Shown here: positions 5,888-6,051 of the stretch, piece after piece
How positions within the stretch are numbered: position 1 is the first letter of the stretch
How the letters are laid out: each line of letters begins with the position of its first letter
DNA from: Clostridia bacterium
Lineage (GTDB): Bacteria; Bacillota_E; SLMV01; PUMD01
DNA: 6,051 nt
Assembly (NCBI GenBank): GCA_003562655.1
Contig: PWUC01000046.1
Coordinates: 1 to 6,051, forward strand
Direction: 5' to 3'
Program-made: the position numbers and the translations under genes
The notes under the pieces: model-generated
What the model was told of the DNA's origin: nothing
Seen by the model: only the letters and a program-made list of their open reading frames with translations
Databases searched by the model: none

Positions 5888-6051
5888 TCATCCGAACAGC
5901 CGCACAACATTGGATCTCTGCACTGCAGATCCGGATGCCCCCCCTGTCAGGTCAACGAGCAACGGGCAGGATTTCGCCAGCTGGGCCGGATCAAACTGAC
6001 TGTGCTCTACCGCCAGGATCACGCAGTCTGCCCGACCGAGGACGTCATCCT
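5888..6051 (-). CDS. Nucleotide-sugar dehydrogenase, C-terminal end (UDP-glucose/UDP-ManNAc dehydrogenase type), partial
   Basis: Reading in from the right edge on the minus strand, 53 codons (6049-5891) end at a TGA at 5890-5888. The peptide opens DDVLGRADCVILAVEHSQF, continues through a CPLLVDLTGG strand and ends NVVRLFG. This matches the C-terminal UDP-binding domain of UDP-glucose/GDP-mannose dehydrogenases: ADxVxLAxxHxxF, then a hydrophobic strand ending in VD, and a short tail. These enzymes oxidise a nucleotide sugar (UDP-Glc, UDP-ManNAc or UDP-GlcNAc) to the uronate with NAD in two steps, feeding capsule, O-antigen or glycan synthesis. The C-terminus appears intact; the catalytic Cys and Rossmann domain lie outside the window. 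Which sugar is used cannot be told from this fragment. It lies 333 bases upstream of the peptidase gene on the same strand and is probably a separate unit. Confidence 0.75.
   Translation of the reverse strand, partial: DDVLGRADCVILAVEHSQFDPAQLAKSCPLLVDLTGGASGSAVQRSNVVRLFG

Noticed and set aside
5535..5891. Minus-strand frame of 118 codons whose ATG overlaps the dehydrogenase stop as ATGA
   Set aside because: The product is Arg/Pro/Gly/Ser-rich without motifs, it runs into the M81 peptidase start in another frame, and no ribosome binding site was found.
5595..5999. 134-codon plus-strand frame at the right end
   Set aside because: It is antisense to the nucleotide-sugar dehydrogenase C-terminus and has a low-complexity composition.
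1..6051. CRISPR array, tRNA/rRNA genes or insertion sequence
   Set aside because: No regularly spaced repeats, tRNA-like cloverleaf, rRNA segment or transposase with inverted ends was seen on either strand.

Overview
This is a high-GC bacterial window (roughly 60% GC by eye). It carries three complete protein genes, the 3' end of a fourth, and two sizeable gaps without recognisable genes. AGGAGG-type ribosome binding sites and one probable TTG start support a bacterial origin. Nothing here fixes the phylum. High-GC lineages such as Actinobacteriota or Chloroflexota are possible, but that is a guess.

Layout: bases 1-629 hold no gene I can support. A plus-strand pair follows: an amidohydrolase-superfamily enzyme of the chlorohydrolase/deaminase type (630-2165), then an unrecognised 536-residue protein (2330-3940). 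The C-terminal part of that protein carries a Cys/His/Asp arrangement resembling the transglutaminase-like (papain-type) fold. A strong hairpin (4025-4049) lies between this pair and a convergent minus-strand gene for an M81-family (microcystinase C/MlrC-type) metallopeptidase (4082-5554). Beyond a 333-base gap with several GC-rich inverted repeats, the right edge holds the last 53 codons of a minus-strand nucleotide-sugar dehydrogenase (UDP-glucose/UDP-ManNAc dehydrogenase type).

Taken together, an amidohydrolase, a putative thiol hydrolase or acyltransferase and a metallopeptidase suggest catabolism of a nitrogenous amide, peptide or cyclic compound. None of the three complete products shows an obvious signal peptide or membrane segment, so a cytoplasmic location is likely. 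No transporter or regulator is visible, so the shared-pathway idea is inference from proximity only. The nucleotide-sugar dehydrogenase probably belongs to a separate surface-polysaccharide locus.

The two points most worth following up are the Glu-to-Gln change at the expected proton-shuttle position of the amidohydrolase and the unrecognised transglutaminase-like protein beside it.
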